Origin: Flavobacterium piscinae
GTDB taxonomy: Bacteria; Bacteroidota; Bacteroidia; Flavobacteriales; Flavobacteriaceae
Length of the DNA stretch: 64,000 nucleotides
Direction: 5' to 3'
Assembly: GCF_004122145.1 (NCBI RefSeq)
Contig: NZ_SBKQ01000006.1
Span: forward strand, 124,001-188,000
How positions within the stretch are numbered: the first letter of the stretch is position 1; each line of letters opens with the position of its first letter. The notes below the pieces were generated by a model, which was not told the DNA's origin, ran no database searches, and worked only from the letters and a program-made list of their open reading frames with translations. Shown here piece after piece: positions 59,801 through 64,000 of the stretch. The translations under genes and the position numbers were made by a program.

Positions 59801-59804
59801 ATTT

Positions 59805-59876
59805 TTAAGATTGTTGGATGGTTAGATTTTTGGATTATTCGATTGCTCAAAAAATCTAATAATCTAACAATCGAAA
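59805..59876. repeat. Phased inverted octamer arrays, AATCTAAC family
   Basis: Five octamers lie on the left (59805-59844: TTAAGATT, GTTGGATG, GTTAGATT, TTTGGATT, ATTCGATT), an 8-nt spacer follows, and three on the right (59853-59876: AATCTAAT, AATCTAAC, AATCGAAA). The arms are complementary in word and kept in the same 8-bp phase. It lies just upstream of the Fe-S gene start at 59800. Confidence 0.75.
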
Positions 59877-59885
59877 TTTCACTTT

Positions 59886-60332
59886 TTATTCGTGATGTTC
59901 ATCATCAAAAACTTGAATTGTAACTTCTTTTTCAACCAAATCGGTAAATTTTCCTCTGTAACGAGTTGCTTTAACTAAATGATTATCAATCCAATGGTAA
60001 TTTCCGCCTCTAGGTTTTCCCATCACCATTCCATGGTATTTAAAACCATGTTTTTTTAACCAAATTTCGGTATATTCTCGGTGAGCTTCCGTTCTCGAGG
60101 TAAAAAAGAAGATGATGTGACCTTCATCATACCATTTGTTTAAGGTTTTCAATGCATCCGGATAAACTTCTGCTGTGAGCATTCGTTCCGGTTCTTCATT
60201 GGGAATATCGTCACATATAGTTCCGTCGATATCGATTAAATAATTTTTTATTCCCTCCGGTAAAATCGGGCTTAGGTGTTGACCGTTTTCGGTTACGGTT
60301 TGCAACTTTTTTTCAATGTCTTCCGCTTTCAT
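59886..60332 (-). CDS. HAD-like phosphatase
   Basis: From the ATG at 60332 the protein has 148 residues (an upstream GTG is less likely). It has the HAD motif I IDIDGTICDD, motif II FFFTSRT, and a KPRGGNYHWIDNH segment. The substrate is unknown. It lies between the two Fe-S genes in the same direction. Confidence 0.8.
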   Translation of the reverse strand: MKAEDIEKKLQTVTENGQHLSPILPEGIKNYLIDIDGTICDDIPNEEPERMLTAEVYPDALKTLNKWYDEGHIIFFFTSRTEAHREYTEIWLKKHGFKYHGMVMGKPRGGNYHWIDNHLVKATRYRGKFTDLVEKEVTIQVFDDEHHE

Positions 60333-60411
60333 TTTAAATTTTAAATTAGTTTCACATTCATTAAACACGTTCCCAAGCCTCACATATATGGGAATTTGTT
60401 TGGTTTATAAA

Positions 60412-61737
60412 TTAATTTTCGTCTTTCCAATTTAAGCGATCCATTTGGTTGTATTGCCATGGAGCACCATTATTTTCAATATTTGTCATCATCGCGTTTA
60501 ACGACATCGGAGCCGCACTTTGCTCCATGACCAAATACCTCCGCATATCCATGATGATAGATAATGGACTGATATTTACCGGGCATTCTTCCACACAGGC
60601 ATTGCATGATGTACATGCCCAAAGCTCTTCTGGCGTTATGTAGTCGTTTAATAATGACTTATTATCAGGCACAAAAACACCATTATTTGCATCGATATTT
60701 TTACCCACTTCTTCCAAACGATCACGGGTATCCATCATGATTTTACGAGGTGACAATTTTTTACCGGTTTGATTTGCCGGACAAGAAGAAGTACATCGAC
60801 CACATTCTGTGCAAGTATAGGCATTGAGCAATTGAACCCAATTTAAATCTTGTACATCACTTGTTCCAAATTTAGCAGGAACGGCATCCGGATTGGCAGG
60901 TGCAGCAAATGGGTCAGCACTCGGGTCTAACATTAATTTTACTTCATTGGTAACACTTTCTAGGTTATCAAATTTTCCTTTTGCATTCAAATCAGCAAAA
61001 TAAGTGTTTGGAAAAGCCAATAAAATATGTAAATGCTTTGAGAAATATAAATAATTCAAAAACACTAAAATTCCGCAAATGTGTAACCACCAAGCGGTTC
61101 GCTCTATAATTATCACTACACCTTCTGATAATCCATTAAATAATGGTGAAATAAATTGGCTTATGGGAAAACTTCCTGCTTCGTCATAATGATGCACCTC
61201 CATTTGTTGTAACCAATAATCGGAAGCATTCATTATTAAAAAAAGAGACATCAACACAATTTCAAAATACAAAATATAATTGGCATCACTTTTGGGCCAA
61301 GCTTTCATGTCAGAATTTACGAAACGCTTGAGTTTAATGACATTTCTTCGCAACCAAAAAATGATAACTGAAACGATTACCAATACAGCTAATATTTCGA
61401 AAGAGGCAATTAATACATCATAAAAACCGCCTAGGAAAGAAAACACCCGATGGGTTCCAAACAAACCATCAATGATGATTTCAAATAATTCTAAATTAAT
61501 GATAATGAATCCAATATAAACTATTATATGAAGAATTCCAGCAATAGGTCGTTTAACCATTTTAGATTGCCCTAAAGCAATCATTGCCATGTTTTTCCAA
61601 CGTTCAGCAGCATTGTCTTTTCGATTTACATCTTGACCTAATTTGATATTGCGAATTAACTTTTTTACATTCATTGCAAAATAGCCAAAACCAAGAGCAA
61701 GAATAACAGCAAATAATATATTATCTAAATAACTCAT
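60412..61737 (-). CDS. Membrane-bound 4Fe-4S dicluster oxidoreductase subunit
   Basis: The 441-residue protein has five transmembrane helices in the N-terminal half (for example LDNILFAVILALGFGYFAMNV and LHICGILVFLNYLYF) and then two 4Fe-4S motifs, CTECGRCTSSCPANQ and CTSCNACVEECPVN. It resembles the HdrE/NarI-HdrC fusion type. With the CCG protein it probably forms an electron-transfer complex with menaquinone. It follows the MlaD gene by 5 bp. Confidence 0.88.
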   Translation of the reverse strand: MSYLDNILFAVILALGFGYFAMNVKKLIRNIKLGQDVNRKDNAAERWKNMAMIALGQSKMVKRPIAGILHIIVYIGFIIINLELFEIIIDGLFGTHRVFSFLGGFYDVLIASFEILAVLVIVSVIIFWLRRNVIKLKRFVNSDMKAWPKSDANYILYFEIVLMSLFLIMNASDYWLQQMEVHHYDEAGSFPISQFISPLFNGLSEGVVIIIERTAWWLHICGILVFLNYLYFSKHLHILLAFPNTYFADLNAKGKFDNLESVTNEVKLMLDPSADPFAAPANPDAVPAKFGTSDVQDLNWVQLLNAYTCTECGRCTSSCPANQTGKKLSPRKIMMDTRDRLEEVGKNIDANNGVFVPDNKSLLNDYITPEELWACTSCNACVEECPVNISPLSIIMDMRRYLVMEQSAAPMSLNAMMTNIENNGAPWQYNQMDRLNWKDEN

Positions 61738-61742
61738 AAAAG

Positions 61743-62708
61743 TTAGTTTTTCGTTTTGGTTGAATCGGTTTCTGTTGGGGCAACATAAGGTTTGTTTTTC
61801 TTGCCAAACAATGAAACGTTTACATAGCGGGTTGGGTTTAAGCGTAAATCTTCCAACAAAAGTTCCAGTTCTTTGGATGCTTTGGTAAAATTGGCATACA
61901 TTTTATCATCTTTTAACAATTTGCCCATTGTTCCATTTCCTGATTCCAAATTAGCCATTATTTTATCGATACTTGCCAATGTCTTTTCTAAATTTTCAAC
62001 TGTTTGTTTCAAATTGGTTTGTGCCAAAGAATCGGAAAGTTTTTCAAAATTAGTAGAAACTTTTTCAAAATTGGTCACTACATTATTTAATTTACCTTTA
62101 TTATTACTTAAAATCTCGTTAGCGGAATTTGACGCTTCACTTAAAGCTGTCAAAGTTTTATTTAATTCCGCAAAACTATTTTTCAGGTCTTTTTTAGCTT
62201 TTTCATCTAAAAGATCATTAATATTCACTAAAACGCCGTCAGCACTCAACATGGCCTTTTCAATTTTTTCCTGCAATGGCGTTAATCGTTCAGAAACCAG
62301 TTCGGTTAAACCGGGTTTTACTCCACCTTTTAAGTAATCGCCGTCTTGAGCCAGATTAGAATCTTTTAAATCCGGCACTATTTGAATTTGTTTTCCGCCA
62401 ATTAATCCGGGTTCATATATTCTTGCTTCACTTGATTTGGATATATTAAAGTCGGTATCAATTTGTAATTCAACTTTCAATTTTCCTGAATTATCCAAAA
62501 AATTAATAGATTTTACTTTTCCAATTGTAAGTCCGTTTATAGTCACAGGTGCAGAAGCTAACAGACCTTCTACATCGTCATAAAGTACATAAAAAGTCTT
62601 GTGATTTGATAAAATATCGGTTCCTTTTAAAAAGCTATATCCCCAAATAAATAATAAGACGGAAGATATGACTAAGATGGCGGTTTTTATTTCTCTGGAT
62701 AATTTCAA
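61743..62708 (-). CDS. MlaD-family (MCE domain) lipid-transport protein
   Basis: The 321-residue protein has an N-terminal transmembrane helix (about 7-27), an MCE domain (about 38-115; VEGLLASAPVTINGLTIGKVKSI) and a long helical coiled-coil tail. The start is TTG at 62708, because no ATG lies in frame and the conserved KLSREIKTAILVISS begins there. MCE proteins carry phospholipids between membranes; the Mla ABC genes are not in view. Confidence 0.88.
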   Translation of the reverse strand: MKLSREIKTAILVISSVLLFIWGYSFLKGTDILSNHKTFYVLYDDVEGLLASAPVTINGLTIGKVKSINFLDNSGKLKVELQIDTDFNISKSSEARIYEPGLIGGKQIQIVPDLKDSNLAQDGDYLKGGVKPGLTELVSERLTPLQEKIEKAMLSADGVLVNINDLLDEKAKKDLKNSFAELNKTLTALSEASNSANEILSNNKGKLNNVVTNFEKVSTNFEKLSDSLAQTNLKQTVENLEKTLASIDKIMANLESGNGTMGKLLKDDKMYANFTKASKELELLLEDLRLNPTRYVNVSLFGKKNKPYVAPTETDSTKTKN

Positions 62709-62749
62709 TGGATGGTGTTTTTATACAAATTTATAAAACTAAATTCACA

Positions 62750-63898
62750 TTACAGTTTTAATGCCTCTTGAATGGATATTTTTTTTCCGTTTTTAAATGC
62801 TACAATAAAAGCGGAATCATACCCCTTACTTTTTGCTTCAGCTAAGTTCTGTTTAGCAGTGTCATAATTGGAAGATTCTCCATAATAATATTTATATAAA
62901 CTGTTTTCTGCAATCATGGAGATAGAATTTAAACCTTTAAAATTTTTAGGTAATAATTCTAATTTTGTACCGCTGGCAGAAATTTGAACTTTGAAAACAA
63001 CCCCTTTTACTTCTTGGTATTTGTTTTCAACAACTTTAGATTCTACTTTTGGTGATGGAGTTTCTGGAACATCCGGAATTTCAGCACTCGTTTTTTCGGG
63101 TTTTTCTTCAATTACTTGTAGCGTACTTCCGTAGTATTCTTTTTTATAGGATAAAATGGCATCGGCAATTCCTTTTGCTAATTCATCTTGTCCTTTTTCA
63201 GAATTTAAATAGGCTCCTTCCGGTTTATAAGATAGAAATCCCAATTCAGTGAGAACACTTGGCATAGCCGTTTGATTTAAAACCAAAAAAGGACCTTGCT
63301 TAACTCCCCTATTTTTTCGTTCTAATTTATTGGTATATTCATTTTGAATTTTGGTGGCGATCGTAATACTTTGATCCAAGTACTCTTCCTGCAAAAGTGT
63401 AATACCTATAACGCTTTCCGGTGATTTTGGATCATAACCTTCATACTTCATTTTATAATCACTCTCCAATGTAATTACGGCATTCTCTTTCTTGGCCACT
63501 TCAAGATTCGAGGCATTTTTTGTTAAACCCATCACAAAAGTCTCCGTTCCATAAGCTTGCCCTTTAGGAGCTGCATTACAATGGATAGATAAAAACATAT
63601 TTGCATTAGCTCGGTTAGCAATTCTTGCACGTTCTATTAATTCAACAAAAACATCGGTTTTTCGGGTGTAGATTACTTGAATGTCAGAATGTTTTTCTAG
63701 CTGTTTGCCTACTTTTAAAACAACAGCTAAAGCAATATTTTTTTCAAGAAAACCATAATAATTGGCTCCTAAATCTTTTCCGCCATGACCGGCATCTAAC
63801 ACCACTTTAAATTTGTTATTCGATTGAGCTAAAACAGAACTTACCGATATAAAAACCAGAAGAAAACTGAATAATTTGATTTTATTTAGGGTATACAT
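62750..63898 (-). CDS. N-acetylmuramoyl-L-alanine amidase (AmiC type)
   Basis: The 382-residue protein has a signal peptide ending at VLAQ. The amidase_3 zinc motifs are LDAGHGGKDLGA, LEKNIAL, FLSIHCNAAP and the catalytic TELGFLS. A C-terminal SPOR-like region (about 290-380) follows a linker. It cleaves the amide between muramic acid and the stem peptide. It heads the operon with MlaD, the Fe-S protein and others. Confidence 0.92.
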   Translation of the reverse strand: MYTLNKIKLFSFLLVFISVSSVLAQSNNKFKVVLDAGHGGKDLGANYYGFLEKNIALAVVLKVGKQLEKHSDIQVIYTRKTDVFVELIERARIANRANANMFLSIHCNAAPKGQAYGTETFVMGLTKNASNLEVAKKENAVITLESDYKMKYEGYDPKSPESVIGITLLQEEYLDQSITIATKIQNEYTNKLERKNRGVKQGPFLVLNQTAMPSVLTELGFLSYKPEGAYLNSEKGQDELAKGIADAILSYKKEYYGSTLQVIEEKPEKTSAEIPDVPETPSPKVESKVVENKYQEVKGVVFKVQISASGTKLELLPKNFKGLNSISMIAENSLYKYYYGESSNYDTAKQNLAEAKSKGYDSAFIVAFKNGKKISIQEALKL

Positions 63899-63944
63899 TT
63901 TTTTAAAAGTTAATTTTAATTAAAACACTAGGTTTTAAATTTTA

Positions 63945-64000
63945 TTATTTACTTATTTTTGACCAAAAATTATATGTAAGTTTGGCACTCCAAAAATCAA
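63945..64000 (-). CDS. C-terminal end of an outer-membrane protein (probably LptD-like)
   Basis: Reading on the minus strand from 63998 gives DFWSAKLTYNFWSKISK and a TAA at 63947-63945. The alternating aromatic pattern fits a final beta-strand of an outer-membrane barrel. In flavobacteria an LptD-type gene often precedes this amidase. With only 17 codons, LptD is inference from gene order. Confidence 0.45.
   Translation of the reverse strand, partial: DFWSAKLTYNFWSKISK

Noticed and set aside
61873..62337. 154-codon plus-strand open frame
   Set aside because: It is antisense to the MlaD coiled-coil region; the hydrophobic-looking translation mirrors its heptad pattern.
1..64000. tRNA, rRNA, prophage or transposase genes
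   Set aside because: No cloverleaf, rRNA core sequence, integrase, transposase or terminal inverted repeat of IS type was recognised; a covariance-model scan would be needed to exclude small RNAs.

Overview
The window looks like chromosome of a low-GC member of the Bacteroidota, most likely a Flavobacterium or close relative. The grounds are the AT-rich base composition, promoters of the Bacteroidota type (TAnnTTTG at -7, TTTG at about -33), T9SS-era secreted enzymes (M28, M14, PD40, GH3), a fused E1 alpha/beta 2-oxoacid dehydrogenase, and gene neighbourhoods familiar from flavobacteria. No rRNA, tRNA, CRISPR array, prophage or insertion sequence was seen. Protein names rest on motifs read by eye and recalled family features; no database search was run.

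Layout. 1-299: start of a secreted DUF4874/DUF4832-type protein leaving the window. 300-1178: the only long gene-free stretch. 1179-3719: cNMP/CBS/DUF294 protein plus DEDDh exonuclease. 3712-9847: an eight-gene minus-strand biosynthetic operon (FAD oxidoreductase, methyltransferase, type III polyketide synthase, FabL-like enoyl reductase, FabZ-like dehydratase, ketosynthase, acyl carrier protein, phosphopantetheinyl transferase). It reads as a dedicated type II fatty-acyl assembly line feeding a type III PKS, followed by methylation and oxidation, so a modified phenolic lipid or alkylpyrone is the likely product. 9901-15268: hypothetical envelope proteins, a SIMPL protein, and a TPR / TPR-AAA+ operon. 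15396-18633: Ogt, a lipoprotein-like archaemetzincin, and E1 dehydrogenase. 18823-24894: dioxygenase, SUI1, nucleoside phosphorylase, GNAT, a cytoplasmic PBP2 protein, a transglutaminase-like membrane protein and two envelope proteins. 24891-29976: CorA and histidine-degradation genes hutI and hutG. 30061-35473: DEAD-box helicase, hybrid histidine kinase, EttA. 35624-41322: secreted PD40-M28-PDZ peptidase, HolA, a nuclease-fold protein, GT2, OmpA lipoprotein. 41466-44047: SRPBCC/GyrI-like protein and an ECF sigma / membrane / Spy-like operon. 44044-53410: Ycf48-like lipoprotein, a low-complexity secreted protein, RluD-like synthase, PASTA protein, ddl, coaD, M14 peptidase, NUDIX, pyrE. 53483-64000: SRPBCC, M28, a GH3-beta-lactamase fusion, two Fe-S redox proteins, MlaD, amidase, and the end of an outer-membrane protein.

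Two things stand out. First, the type III PKS operon carries its own ACP, PPTase, KAS, dehydratase and enoyl reductase but no obvious ketoreductase. Second, at least seven intergenic sites hold phased arrays of 7-bp or 8-bp words, several as inverted pairs and several abutting a start codon. The word differs between sites while the architecture is the same. Smaller points are two promoters predicted to give leaderless mRNAs (TACATTTG-N4-ATG), a candidate ECF autoregulatory promoter, a sigma-54-like promoter, and repeated convergent gene pairs whose stop codons overlap or abut.
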